Of a stretch of 64,000 nt of DNA, positions 15,810 to 30,270 are shown one piece after another (within the stretch, counting starts at the first letter, position 1; each line of letters opens with the position of its first letter). The notes beneath the pieces were generated by a model, which was given only the letters and a program-made list of their open reading frames with translations, ran no database searches and was not told where the DNA came from. The DNA comes from Prosthecobacter sp. Its GTDB lineage: Bacteria; Verrucomicrobiota; Verrucomicrobiia; Verrucomicrobiales; Verrucomicrobiaceae. Location of the stretch: NCBI RefSeq assembly GCF_034366625.1, contig NZ_JAXMIH010000019.1, positions 171,220 through 235,219 on the forward strand, written 5' to 3'. The position numbers and the translations under genes were made by a program.

Positions 15810-16520
15810 ATGCCCCACGCTCTTCTCCTGAAATTCCCCGGAACCAATTGTGACGCCGAAACCGCCCGTGCGCTGGAGGCGGCGGGCTTTACCGCAGAGG
15901 TGCTGCCTGTGGCGCTGCTGGAACCGGCGTCGCTCGACAAAGCGCAGATGATCGTGTTCTCCGGCGGCTTCAGCTACGGAGATTACGTGATGTCCGGCCG
16001 CATCGCGCAGCTCATCACGAAATCGAAGCTGGGCGACAGGCTGAAGGCGTTTGTGGACAAAGGCGGCTACGCCCTGGGCATCTGCAACGGCTTCCAAATC
16101 CTCACGCAGCTCGATCTGCTGCCGAAGGGCAGCCTGATTCACAACACGAGCGGCCGGTTCATCTGCCGCTGGGTCGGTTTGAAGAAAACCGCCGCCAAGG
16201 CGAGTCCGTATCTGAGCAAGCTGCCCGAGAACTTTGAACTGCCCATCGCCCACGCGGAAGGCCGACTCGTGACCGAGGGCGAGGACGCAGCCAAATACGT
16301 GAAGTCCGGCCACGCGGCGCTGCTTTACGCCACGAACGTGAATGGCTCGACGAACGGCATTGCGGGCTTGCAAGATGACACAGGCCGTGTGTTTGGCCTC
16401 ATGCCGCATCCCGAGCGCTTCATCTTCAAGAGCCAGCATTATGATCCTGACTGGAGCGGCGATGCCCAGTTCGGCTGGGGGCATTACCTGTTCCAATCGG
16501 CCCGTGAGGCGATGAACTGA
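15810..16520 (+). CDS. purQ: Phosphoribosylformylglycinamidine synthase subunit I
   Basis: A 236-residue class I glutamine amidotransferase subunit. It releases ammonia from glutamine for PurL to convert FGAR to FGAM in purine synthesis. The nucleophile Cys is in the elbow ALGICNGFQILTQL, and the His/Glu pair of the triad is in LMPHPERF near the C-terminus. The N-terminus LLKFPGTNCDAETARAL is typical of PurQ. The ATG at 15810 is preferred over one seven codons upstream because it gives the conserved start. purL and purS are not adjacent. Confidence 0.95.
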   Translation: MPHALLLKFPGTNCDAETARALEAAGFTAEVLPVALLEPASLDKAQMIVFSGGFSYGDYVMSGRIAQLITKSKLGDRLKAFVDKGGYALGICNGFQILTQLDLLPKGSLIHNTSGRFICRWVGLKKTAAKASPYLSKLPENFELPIAHAEGRLVTEGEDAAKYVKSGHAALLYATNVNGSTNGIAGLQDDTGRVFGLMPHPERFIFKSQHYDPDWSGDAQFGWGHYLFQSAREAMN

Positions 16521-16524
16521 GAGT

Positions 16525-16969
16525 TCAAAGCGTGGGCGGTACCGGCGGGATCATCTGCGCGCGTGCCAGCGCCCCACGTCCCACTGAGGGCGGAGCGGCG
16601 AGCATGGCCTCGCGGCGCGTGCGGTAGGAATGATAAAGTCGGCTGTAAGTCCTGGTCATGCGCTGGCGCAGCGCCTCGTTCTCCGGTGTGCGGGGCAGAC
16701 GATGCGCATTGCGGCGGAGCATGAGCAGACCCTGATAGGTGTTCAAGCGGCGGGGGGGAGGAGGCGCTGTTCGTGGCCCCATGGTTGATGACAACCTGCA
16801 AGTCGGTTCCCCGTGGACCCAAGACGGGGCTGACCATCGCCTCCGTGCCGAAGTCATCATACGAGAGCTGCAAAACCTCGGCGGTGAAGGCTTTTTGCCA
16901 AGATTCACGAGTGCAGCCACTCAAAAGGGCCAGGAGCACGCAGGCGAGGAGGAGTGAAGGTGTCTTCAT
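16525..16969 (-). pseudogene. Lipoprotein gene with a frameshift at a homopolymer
   Basis: The N-terminal part starts MKTPSLLLACVLLALLSGC, a lipoprotein signal with lipobox LSGC, and reads to about 16750. There the plus strand holds a run of seven G. After it the reading continues in another frame as RRLNTYQGLLMLRRNAHRLP to the stop at 16525. Joined, the two parts make a coherent protein of about 147 residues, whereas the unshifted frame becomes Pro/His-rich nonsense. It is either a sequencing error, a phase-variable tract or a true pseudogene. The function is unknown. It is convergent with purQ, four bases apart. Confidence 0.65.
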
Positions 16970-17175
16970 GATATAACTCGCGTCATCAAGTTTTGGAATT
17001 CCCCGGTGTTTGGAGCCGTGGAGTGGTGGAGTTCTGCATTCCAGTATTCCACATCTCCATGACTCCATTGCTTCGCAGTAAAGTTTCACAAATCATGGTG
17101 ACGCCGGGTATAAAGCCCTGCCAGTGGCAAAAGGCAGGGGAAGCGAGGGTTCGGGGGAAAAGGTGTATAATTCAG

Positions 17176-17203
17176 TTGTCTTAATATGGTAATTATATAT
17201 AAT
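17176..17203 (+). promoter_or_regulatory. Putative sigma-70 promoter
   Basis: TTGTCT (17176-17181) and TATAAT (17198-17203) are separated by 16 bp in a locally AT-rich stretch, 22 bp before the ATG of the large fusion protein gene. The match is by eye only. Confidence 0.5.
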
Positions 17204-17225
17204 CCTTGTTTATTAACCGATATTT

Positions 17226-20200
17226 ATGAACTGCGCTCCTCCCTCCAGCCCCTCCCGTGCCCAACTGACTCAGTTCGCTTTGGCACTCATCCTGTTCCTT
17301 TCCGGCTTCTGCTCGCTGATCTACCAGACGGTCTGGCTGCGGGAGTTTCGGCTGGTGTTTGGCGGGGCAGCTCCGGCGGCGGCGGCGGTGGTGGCCGTGT
17401 TCATGGCCGGCTTGGGTTTTGGCGGCAAGCTGTTTGGAAGCTGGGTGGAGCGTGTGGGCCGCCCGTTCCGGTTTTATGCGCGTTTGGAGGTCGGCATTGC
17501 CATCGCGGCGGTGGCTTCGCCAGCAATGCTCGCTCTGGCGCGGGCGTTCTATTTGAAAACCGGCGGCACCGCAGGCATGGGCCTGGGGGCTGCCACCTGC
17601 CTGCAACTGCTGATGACCGCGCTCGTGCTCGGACTGCCCTGTTTCCTCATGGGCGGCACACTTCCGGCGGCGATGAAGTTTGCGCAGCGCGATGATGATC
17701 CGCGTCGCTCGATCACCGCCTTCTTCTATGGCATCAACATCGCCGGAGCGGTGACGGGCGCGGTTCTGAGCACCTTCTGGCTGCTGCCGACACTCGGCAA
17801 CAAAGGCGCGCTGACCGTGGCGGTGCTGGCAAATCTGGGCATCGCCCTGGCGGCGGGAGCGATCTCGATGTTCCAGGAAAAAGAGCCACGCAAGCCAGCG
17901 GTTGAAAGCGAACCGACCGCCGAGGACAGTGTGGCTGCGAAGGCACCGGCTGCGTTTGTTCTGGCGGCGGCTTTCATGAGCGGGTTCACGTTCTTTGTGG
18001 CGGAACTCGTGTGGTATCGCGTCTCGACGCCGCTGCTCGGCGGCTCGGTTTACGGTTTTGGCCTCGTGTTGTGCGTGGTGCTTGCAGGGATGGGCATCGG
18101 TGGACTGTTGTACTCGCTGATTTTGAAAAAAGCGGAGCCCAGCATCGCCGGTTTCACGATTGTCTCTGCCCTGCAAGCTCTGGCGGTGTTGCTGCCGTAT
18201 GCGCTCGGCGACCGCATCGCGCATCTGGCCCTGATCTTGAATGACAGTCTGCGCGGTGTCGGCCTCACGCAGATGGCGATGGGTTGGGCGGTGGTCATGG
18301 GATCGCTGGCGTTTTTCCCGGCGTTGCTCAGTGGCATTCAGTTCCCGCTGCTCGTGTCGCTGCTCGGACGCGGCAATGTGGGCGTGGGTCAGCAGTTGGG
18401 CCGTGCGTATCTTTGGAACACATTTGGTTCGATCTCCGGTTCGTTGCTCGGCGGCTTCCTGCTGGTGCCGCTGATCGGTTTGAAGGGCTGCTGGGTGCTC
18501 GCAGCGGTTTTGATCGCCAGCATGTCCGCTGCCTCGCTGTGGCTTCAAATGCGCCGCAGGGAAGGGGAGGACAGCGGTGCTTCCTTGGCCTCACGCTTTT
18601 CCTGGAACAGCCGTTTCGCGCTCGCCTCACTGATGGTGTGCGGCTTCTTTGCCTTTGGAACCACCGGCCCCACGGCGGTGTGGATGCACACACCGATCGG
18701 TTACGGTCGCGTGTCGCAGGACTACCGCACCGCGCTGGGCTTGGAAACGTGGCAACGCAATGCGCAGCGTTCGCTCGTGCAGGAATACGATGGCCGTGAG
18801 ACCAGCGTCGCCGTCGTCGGTGGCATGCAGTATGCGTTTTTGACCAACGGCAAGAGCGACGGCTCAGCTGTGGGCGATGCGGGCACGCAGGTCATGCTCG
18901 GCATCACCGGGGCCATCTTGCATCCGCACCCGCAGAACGCTTGCGTCGTCGGTCTTGGCACGGGCACCACCGCTGGCTGGCTGGCCGATGTGCCGGGCAT
19001 GCAGCGTGTCGATGTGCTCGAACTCGAGGAGGAAATCCGCAAGGTGGCCGAATATTTCGATCCCGTGAGCCGCAATGCGATGAAGCATCCGCGCGTCAAC
19101 AACATCACCGGCGATGCGCGTGAGTTCCTGCTCACCAAGGGCGAAGATTACGACCTCATCGTCTCCGAGCCCTCGAATCCTTGCCGCGCCGGTGTGGCCA
19201 ATCTCTACACTCGCGAGTTCTACACCAACGCCAGCCAGCGCCTCACCAAGAACGGCATTTTCTGCCAGTGGCTGCAAGGTTACGAGGTCGAGCCGGCCAC
19301 CATCAGCACCGTCATCACCACGCTGCGTCAGGTCTTCCCGAAAGTGGAGGTATGGGCCACGCAGAGTGTCGATATGCTGCTCATCTGCTCGAATGACGAG
19401 ACGCCCTGGTCGCTCGATTCGCTGCGCAAGCGTGTCAAAATCGAGCCGATGGCCGAGGCGCTGCGTCGCTTCTGGAAAACGGACACGGCCGAAGGTTTCC
19501 TCACCGGCTGCGTGGCGAACAGTGACTACTGCACCGCCATCGCCGCCGCGACGAAAACGGTGAACACCGACGACATGAACCGCCTCGAGTTCAGCTTCGC
19601 CCGCAGCGTGGCGAAGAAGTCGAACTGCTCGCTCGATCTCGCCCGCGCCGCCACACGGGCCGGTTGTTATCTGCCGAAGGTTGATGCCGCCATCGACACG
19701 AATCTTTACCTCGCCGAGCGCCTGCACATGCCGGGCCGCCTGTGGGAATCCGCCTCCGATGAAATCCTGCCTGCCGATGCTCCTGCTGCCGTGCGCGAGC
19801 GCGTGGAGCACCTGCGTGCCTTCTGGCGGCAGCGCTATGCCGATCATCTCGCCGCGCCTGCACCCGCCGCGCCCGTGCTGGCGGATCGTGTGCTGCTCGC
19901 CCAGGCGAAGGCACGCATGGGAGCGCCGGACGCCTTTGCCGCGATCGCTGCCATCGAGCCGATTTCAGCCGTGGACGCGCATTTCCTGCGTGCGATTGCC
20001 TGCCATGTGCAGCAAAAGCCCGCCGAGGTGCTCGTCCACATCGAGCACGGCCTCGACAGCCTCATGCAGGTGCCCTGGTGCCGCCTCCCGCTGGTGAACG
20101 AGGCTCTCAATCTCCTCGGCGATGTCTCCAAATCGAAGACAGCGGTGCAGGACCCGCGCTTCACCACCATCTTTGAAAAACTCGGCCGCGAATACCCCGT

Positions 20201-20519
20201 GCAGGTCGCGCGCAATGTTCGTCTCGGCATGCGCTGCGACATGGCCATGCATTTGAAAGTGCCGCAGCAGCTCGCCGCCCTCGAAAGCCTCGGCAAACCC
20301 TTCCCTTGGAACGGTCGCGCGCTGGCCATGCGCGTCAGCGCCTACATGCAGGCCGGTGATCCGCGCCTCGATGCCGCTCTCGAAGACATGAACCGTTTCC
20401 TCGACCAGGGCGGCAAGATCGGTGGCGAATCACCTCCGTTTGTCGTGCAGGTGAAGAAACCCGCCGAAAAGACCGCTCCGGTGCAGGAGATGGTCGTCGG
20501 AGCGCAGGCGGGCGAGTGA
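17226..20519 (+). CDS. Fused MFS-like transporter / spermidine synthase-like protein
   Basis: A 1097-residue membrane protein. Residues about 15-450 hold many hydrophobic segments like the MFS-type domain of fused spermidine synthases (FLSGFCSLIYQTVWLREFRLVFG is the family's characteristic start). About 500-760 form a SAM-methyltransferase-fold polyamine synthase-like domain: VVGLGTGTTAGWLADVPG, VLELEEEIRKVAEYF and DYDLIVSEPSNPC. The remaining 330 residues are helical and may be TPR-like. Family members often have lost the residues for true aminopropyl transfer, so polyamine synthesis is not assured. The stop codon falls inside a 23-bp sequence repeated at 28867-28889. Confidence 0.85.
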   Translation: MNCAPPSSPSRAQLTQFALALILFLSGFCSLIYQTVWLREFRLVFGGAAPAAAAVVAVFMAGLGFGGKLFGSWVERVGRPFRFYARLEVGIAIAAVASPAMLALARAFYLKTGGTAGMGLGAATCLQLLMTALVLGLPCFLMGGTLPAAMKFAQRDDDPRRSITAFFYGINIAGAVTGAVLSTFWLLPTLGNKGALTVAVLANLGIALAAGAISMFQEKEPRKPAVESEPTAEDSVAAKAPAAFVLAAAFMSGFTFFVAELVWYRVSTPLLGGSVYGFGLVLCVVLAGMGIGGLLYSLILKKAEPSIAGFTIVSALQALAVLLPYALGDRIAHLALILNDSLRGVGLTQMAMGWAVVMGSLAFFPALLSGIQFPLLVSLLGRGNVGVGQQLGRAYLWNTFGSISGSLLGGFLLVPLIGLKGCWVLAAVLIASMSAASLWLQMRRREGEDSGASLASRFSWNSRFALASLMVCGFFAFGTTGPTAVWMHTPIGYGRVSQDYRTALGLETWQRNAQRSLVQEYDGRETSVAVVGGMQYAFLTNGKSDGSAVGDAGTQVMLGITGAILHPHPQNACVVGLGTGTTAGWLADVPGMQRVDVLELEEEIRKVAEYFDPVSRNAMKHPRVNNITGDAREFLLTKGEDYDLIVSEPSNPCRAGVANLYTREFYTNASQRLTKNGIFCQWLQGYEVEPATISTVITTLRQVFPKVEVWATQSVDMLLICSNDETPWSLDSLRKRVKIEPMAEALRRFWKTDTAEGFLTGCVANSDYCTAIAAATKTVNTDDMNRLEFSFARSVAKKSNCSLDLARAATRAGCYLPKVDAAIDTNLYLAERLHMPGRLWESASDEILPADAPAAVRERVEHLRAFWRQRYADHLAAPAPAAPVLADRVLLAQAKARMGAPDAFAAIAAIEPISAVDAHFLRAIACHVQQKPAEVLVHIEHGLDSLMQVPWCRLPLVNEALNLLGDVSKSKTAVQDPRFTTIFEKLGREYPVQVARNVRLGMRCDMAMHLKVPQQLAALESLGKPFPWNGRALAMRVSAYMQAGDPRLDAALEDMNRFLDQGGKIGGESPPFVVQVKKPAEKTAPVQEMVVGAQAGE

Positions 20520-20520
20520 T
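20498..20520 (+). repeat. Direct repeat, left copy, flanking an 8.35-kb segment
   Basis: CGGAGCGCAGGCGGGCGAGT plus GAT. It matches 28867-28889 at 22 of 23 positions in the same orientation. This copy covers the last codons and stop of the fusion protein gene; the other copy is noncoding. Confidence 0.7.
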
Positions 20521-20919
20521 TGAGGCGGGGGGCGCAACGCTGCCGCAGTGTCGTCGAAACGGCAGCCGGAGTGCCAAGGCTGTTGTTTCACACCGCCCGG
20601 TGACGGTTGTCGGCCTTGAGCTGAAGTGGGTCTGGAATAATTCTGAGGCAGTTTGCGGCCACGAAAGTGCTCACCATTAAATAACTAAGTATAAATAACG
20701 ATTTATACGTAAGGGGGATGCCGGATTTTATCTTGTGGTTCGCGACGTGAATTGCTAAAAACAATTTAATTCGCATGAACGTCATTGCTCCAATGCTTCA
20801 TCGGTTCCTTGCCAGCAGCACTTTGCGTAGCGCTGCGCGGTTCGCGGTTTGCTCTGAGGCACAAACGGCGGGTGATTCAAGGCGCAAGCGGGTGCCGGGA
20901 GGGGGGTATGGTAGCCGCC
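20521..20919. other. Intergenic region, partly AT-rich
   Basis: The part from 20625 to 20775 is clearly AT-rich against its surroundings (…ATTAAATAACTAAGTATAAA…), unlike most gaps here. It may hold promoter elements for the surface-protein genes downstream. No ORF is supportable. A frame from 20785 runs through the tandem array that follows, but its composition is that of the repeat. Confidence 0.4.
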
Positions 20920-21173
20920 TTTCACCGTACGGCTGGCTCATTCAGCCGCATGCCAGGTTCCTCCAGCCGCATGGCTGGAGCCTTTGACCGCACCGTGGGA
21001 GCGTTCAGCCACACCGGTAAAATCATTCAGCCGCACGGCTGGAAAAACCAGCCGCAGCAGGGTTTTCATTTAACCGCACGGCTGGAGCGTCCAGCCGTGC
21101 CGGGAAAGCGTCCAGCCATGCGGCTGCCGGGTTCAGCCGTGCGGATCAAGCGTCCAGCCGCACGGTTTCAGCC
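20920..21173. repeat. 21-bp tandem repeat array 2 (about 12 units)
   Basis: Twelve diverged units run without spacers, of approximate consensus TTCAGCCGCACGGCTGGAGC plus G. Boundaries are at 20920, 20941, 20962, 20983, 21004, 21025, 21046, 21067, 21090, 21111, 21132 and 21153; all are 21 bp except one of 23 at 21067-21089. The centre CAGCCGCACGGCTGG is nearly palindromic. Units read as seven-residue repeats in frame, such as FSRMPGS and SSRMAGA, but the 23-bp unit shifts the frame. It lies 80 bp upstream of the gene at 21254. Confidence 0.85.
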
Positions 21174-21253
21174 GCCAGCCTTGGGCCTGTGCCCTCTTCA
21201 CACATCCCTGGCCGGGCAAATCATGCGTTCTTACTCACCCGCCACACCCAGCC

Positions 21254-22114
21254 ATGAAGCCGCTGTTTTGGGACTCCGTCGATCCAGCCACCGGGCAGCC
21301 TTATGCATGGGATTCGCCCAATCTGACGTGGTCAGGAATCCTCGAAGCCGGTGATCCTGGCTACACCCCGACTCCCTCAAGCAATCCCGTCCAACCCACC
21401 CTGAAACCCAAACGTAACCGTATGGCCAAATCCGACTACATCGCCCAGAACGACGACCTGTTCGCCGCTCAACTGCAAACCTTCAAAACCGGCATTGGTG
21501 CCTACGCCACCGCGCTCGGTGTTACTCCTGCGCAGATCACCGCCCAGGCGGCGGATGCGGATTCCTTCGGCTACGTCGTCGCCTGCCAGGGCATCATGCA
21601 GGGCGGCGCGCAGCAATGGACGGCCTGGAAAAACCTCATGCGCGCCGGTGGCACGCCACCCGCGGCGGGCGCGCCGGTGGACCCGGTGTTTCCCACGGCG
21701 GTGGCCGCTGTGGCCTTGGGCGTCGAGGTGCGCTTCCGTGCGCTGGTGAAGAGCATCAAGGCGCACCCGAACTACAACGACGCCATCGGCCAGACCCTTG
21801 GCATTGAAGGCGCGGTGCAGACCGGTCCTGACCTCAGCATTATTCAGCCGATCATCGACACTCTCCTCAGCGGCAACGCCGTGCAGATCGGCTGGGGTTG
21901 GGGCGGCAACAGCGCCTTCCTCGACATGCTGGAGCTTCAGGTGGACCGTGGCAACGGCTGGACCCTGCTGGCCTACGACACCACGCCGAACTACACCGAC
22001 ACCACCCCGCTGCCCGCCACGCCCACGAAATGGAAATACCGCGCCATCTACCGCGTCGGCGACCATCAGGTGGGCCAGTGGAGCAACACCGTGGAGATCA
22101 TGGTGGGTGGTTGA
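21254..22114 (+). CDS. Hypothetical protein with a fibronectin III-like C-terminus
   Basis: A 286-residue protein without a signal peptide. A short Pro/Ser-rich start (residues 1-55) precedes a helical domain (about 56-190). The last 85 residues form a beta-rich domain ending YRVGDHQVGQWSNTVEIMVGG, which has the Tyr/Trp spacing and terminal strand of fibronectin type III-like domains. There is an internal Met (MAKSDYIAQ at 21422) that could be the true start, since it begins the well-formed domain. It precedes the giant surface protein by 37 bp and is probably its co-transcribed partner. Confidence 0.65.
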   Translation: MKPLFWDSVDPATGQPYAWDSPNLTWSGILEAGDPGYTPTPSSNPVQPTLKPKRNRMAKSDYIAQNDDLFAAQLQTFKTGIGAYATALGVTPAQITAQAADADSFGYVVACQGIMQGGAQQWTAWKNLMRAGGTPPAAGAPVDPVFPTAVAAVALGVEVRFRALVKSIKAHPNYNDAIGQTLGIEGAVQTGPDLSIIQPIIDTLLSGNAVQIGWGWGGNSAFLDMLELQVDRGNGWTLLAYDTTPNYTDTTPLPATPTKWKYRAIYRVGDHQVGQWSNTVEIMVGG

Positions 22115-22151
22115 TTGAGAGCGAATGTTCAACTACTAAACTCCGACCCTC

Positions 22152-27680
<5,529 letters not shown>

Positions 27681-27689
27681 CATCGACAT

Positions 27690-28463
27690 ATGAAAACGAT
27701 TACAGCACGGCGTGAGAACACACCCTTTCTTCGATGCATCATCTTCGCATGTTTCGGGTTGATTTCCTTATTTGGTCAAAGCGTGCCACTGGATAATCCT
27801 GCAAGAGTGAATGTTTTCCGTGACGTGGAAACCAAACTGGAGGTAATTCCAACCTCCAAAACGATCCGTGTTATCATTACAAACCGCGCAAACGAAACCC
27901 GATATGTGATGTTCCCCCCCGATCTGATGCCGTATCGCATCAAGCTGACCACCGCCGATGGACATGCGCTGGCCATGACCCCTCAAGGACAAAAAAAGCT
28001 GACCAGACCTGCGGGAGGGGGAAGCATGCGTGGGATCTCGCTGGAAACAGGTGTTCCTTGGAGCCATAGCATTGACCTTGAGCCGCTTTTTCAATTCCCA
28101 GAGCAGGGGGAAGTGAGATGCGAGGTGAGCCGTCATATCTTTTTTACTCACCCTGACATCCGGCCCGCTGACAAAGAATGGCTGCCTTTTCCACCGGTGA
28201 TGCTGCCGTCTGGAAAGCCTGCGCCCGAGCCCAAATCCCAAGCCGGTGCCTCATCGCCGCCAGCGACACAACCTGCGGCGACTTCGGGAGATGATGCCGG
28301 GACTGCGGAGCCTTCGCCGACCAAGCCCAAGGCAACCGCACCCACCGTTACAATCATGCCTACGAGCATGGAGGCGACTGCATCAACACCGTGGTCAGTG
28401 GTGGCCATGATCGTAGCTGCGGCAATCGGCCTGCTGTGGCTGGTACTCAAAAAGCGGAAGTAG
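27690..28463 (+). CDS. Membrane-anchored hypothetical protein
   Basis: A 257-residue protein following the giant surface protein by 9 bp. A hydrophobic segment near residues 10-30 (FLRCIIFACFGLISLFGQS) is probably a signal sequence, and a domain of about 130 residues with beta character follows. About 165-230 are Pro/Ala/Thr-rich linker. A C-terminal membrane segment (WSVVAMIVAAAIGLLWLVL) ends in KKRK, so the domain would face the periplasm. No family is recognised. Adjacency suggests it works with the giant protein, for example in anchoring it, but this is inference. Confidence 0.72.
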   Translation: MKTITARRENTPFLRCIIFACFGLISLFGQSVPLDNPARVNVFRDVETKLEVIPTSKTIRVIITNRANETRYVMFPPDLMPYRIKLTTADGHALAMTPQGQKKLTRPAGGGSMRGISLETGVPWSHSIDLEPLFQFPEQGEVRCEVSRHIFFTHPDIRPADKEWLPFPPVMLPSGKPAPEPKSQAGASSPPATQPAATSGDDAGTAEPSPTKPKATAPTVTIMPTSMEATASTPWSVVAMIVAAAIGLLWLVLKKRK

Positions 28464-28950
28464 AAAAGATATGGACCCGGAGCTGAAAATGAACCCCACG
28501 CGCCAACCAATAGCACGGGACGTGCCAGCCTATTTGGGAAAATGAAGTGCAACCAGGTTCCTCCTTCGTCGGGCTTCGCAGCTCGGCTATGAACGGCTCA
28601 TGAGGTCACCGGGCCTGATGCCGGAACACCGCCCCGCGCTTGCACACGTGGGGGCGAGGTTCGCGGCATCCTTCCCGCGTCACGTTGGAGAAAGCGAAAG
28701 TTTGCCTACTTCATACTGAAAATCCCAACACCTTGCCCACCTCGGAGCGCTTTCCCGGTACACCGGCACCAGTGGTCTCCAACGCCGTGCTGGGAGACTT
28801 GGGTGCCACGACTGCGGTAGAGATGCGACTGATTGCACGATGTGCAAAGATGCCTGGCAGATAATCCGGGGCGCAGGCGGGCGAGTGATGGGAAGGGAGA
28901 TGAGATCGTGGCAATTTCATGCGGTTGCGCCCGTATGACTGTGCCCCCTA
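28464..28950. other. Intergenic region holding the right direct repeat
   Basis: No convincing ORF was found in 487 bp. Short frames here have no recognisable content. The only structured item is the 23-bp repeat at 28867-28889. The stretch could contain degraded sequence at the edge of the 8.35-kb insertion. Confidence 0.4.
28867..28889 (+). repeat. Direct repeat, right copy, flanking an 8.35-kb segment
   Basis: CGGGGCGCAGGCGGGCGAGT plus GAT, differing from 20498-20520 at one position. Here it is noncoding and 61 bp before the permease gene. Confidence 0.7.
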
Positions 28951-30270
28951 ATGTCGTTCCTTGCCCAGCATCCTGTTCTTCGTCTCGTCGCCTCGCCGCA
29001 GCATCTGTGGCGCACGTTGTCGCTGGGCATCAAGACGATCTGGCTGCACAAGCTGCGCTCGTTTTTGACCATGCTCGGTGTGGTGTTCGGCGTGGCCTCG
29101 GTGGTGGCGATGCTCGCCATTGGTGAAGGGGCCAGTCATGAGGCGCAGGAGCAGATCCGCCGACTGGGCAGCCAGAACATCATCCTGCACAGTGTGAAGC
29201 CGCCCGACAGCCAGGGCTCCAGCGGTGAGTCACGCAGCTTCATCAGCGAGTACGGCCTCACCACGCGCGACATCCAGCAGATCCGCCAGACGGTGCCCGG
29301 CATCTCCATTGTCGTGCCCAGCCGGCACATTTCCGAGAACATCTGGAACCTCGACCGCAGCATCGACGGCCAGGTCAAGGGTGTGCTGCCCATTTACCCT
29401 GAGATGCGCAACCGCCGCATCCTGCAGGGCCGTTTTTTTACCGACCTCGAAATGGACGGTCGTGTGCCTGTGTGTGTCATCAACCAGACGGTGGCGGCGC
29501 GGCTCTTCCCGCTTTCCACGCCCACCGGCAAGTCCGTTCGTGTGAAAGGCTACTACTACAAAGTCATCGGCATCATCCAGGATGAAGGGCAGATGGTCGG
29601 CACGGATGCCAGCAGTTCTGCGGCTGACTCACAGGCACAGATGATGATCCCCTTCGCCACGCTCATGGACCAGTATGGCGAGACCTTCTTCCGTTACCGC
29701 ACCGGCAGCTTCGAGGCTGAGAAGGTGGAATTCCACGAGGCGGTGATCCGTGTCGAGGATGTGAAGATGGTGGAAAGCCGCGCCGAGGCCATCCGCCATC
29801 TCATGAGCACCAATCACAAGAAGGAGGACTGGCGCATCATCGTCCCCGTCGAGCTGCTGAAGCAGGCTGAGCGCACCAAGCAGATCTTCAGCATCGTCCT
29901 CGGCAGCATCGCCGCCATCTCGCTGCTCGTCGGTGGCATCGGCATCATGAACATCATGCTCGCCAGCGTCACCGAGCGCACGCGTGAGATCGGCATCCGC
30001 CGCGCCCTCGGCGCGCGTCAGGCCGACATCGTGGTGCAGTTCCTCATTGAAACCGTCCTGCTCGCCGGTGTAGGCGGCATTCTCGGCGTCGTCCTCGGTT
30101 TGGGCATCCCCATCGCCGTGCAAAAATTCGCGGGAGTGACCACCGTCATCAAAATGTGGTCGCCCATCCTCGCCTTCTCCATCTCCGTGCTCACCGGCAT
30201 CGCCTTCGGCATCTATCCTGCGCGGCGTGCCGCGAAGATGAATCCGGTCGAGGCGTTAAGGCATGAGTGA
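28951..30270 (+). CDS. MacB/FtsX-type ABC transporter permease
   Basis: A 439-residue inner-membrane protein. There is one N-terminal membrane segment (about 35-58), then a periplasmic MacB_PCD domain of about 240 residues (LGSQNIILHSV…, with VIRVEDVKMVESRAEAIRHL). Three C-terminal segments follow; the FtsX domain contains the family's GGIGIMNIMLASVTERTREIGIRRALGAR region and ends PARRAAKMNPVEALRHE. MacB-type permeases couple to a cytosolic ATPase for mechanotransmission, e.g. lipoprotein or peptide export. This protein lacks its own ATPase domain and no ATPase gene lies next to it in the window, so the partner must be elsewhere. Confidence 0.92.
   Translation: MSFLAQHPVLRLVASPQHLWRTLSLGIKTIWLHKLRSFLTMLGVVFGVASVVAMLAIGEGASHEAQEQIRRLGSQNIILHSVKPPDSQGSSGESRSFISEYGLTTRDIQQIRQTVPGISIVVPSRHISENIWNLDRSIDGQVKGVLPIYPEMRNRRILQGRFFTDLEMDGRVPVCVINQTVAARLFPLSTPTGKSVRVKGYYYKVIGIIQDEGQMVGTDASSSAADSQAQMMIPFATLMDQYGETFFRYRTGSFEAEKVEFHEAVIRVEDVKMVESRAEAIRHLMSTNHKKEDWRIIVPVELLKQAERTKQIFSIVLGSIAAISLLVGGIGIMNIMLASVTERTREIGIRRALGARQADIVVQFLIETVLLAGVGGILGVVLGLGIPIAVQKFAGVTTVIKMWSPILAFSISVLTGIAFGIYPARRAAKMNPVEALRHE

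Noticed and set aside
17193..18548. 451-aa minus-strand ORF across the MFS-like gene
   Set aside because: His/Arg/Gln-rich shadow of a strongly coding gene.
20785..21354. 189-aa ORF reading through the second 21-bp array
   Set aside because: Composition is dictated by the repeat and the 23-bp unit changes the repeat frame; no conserved domain.
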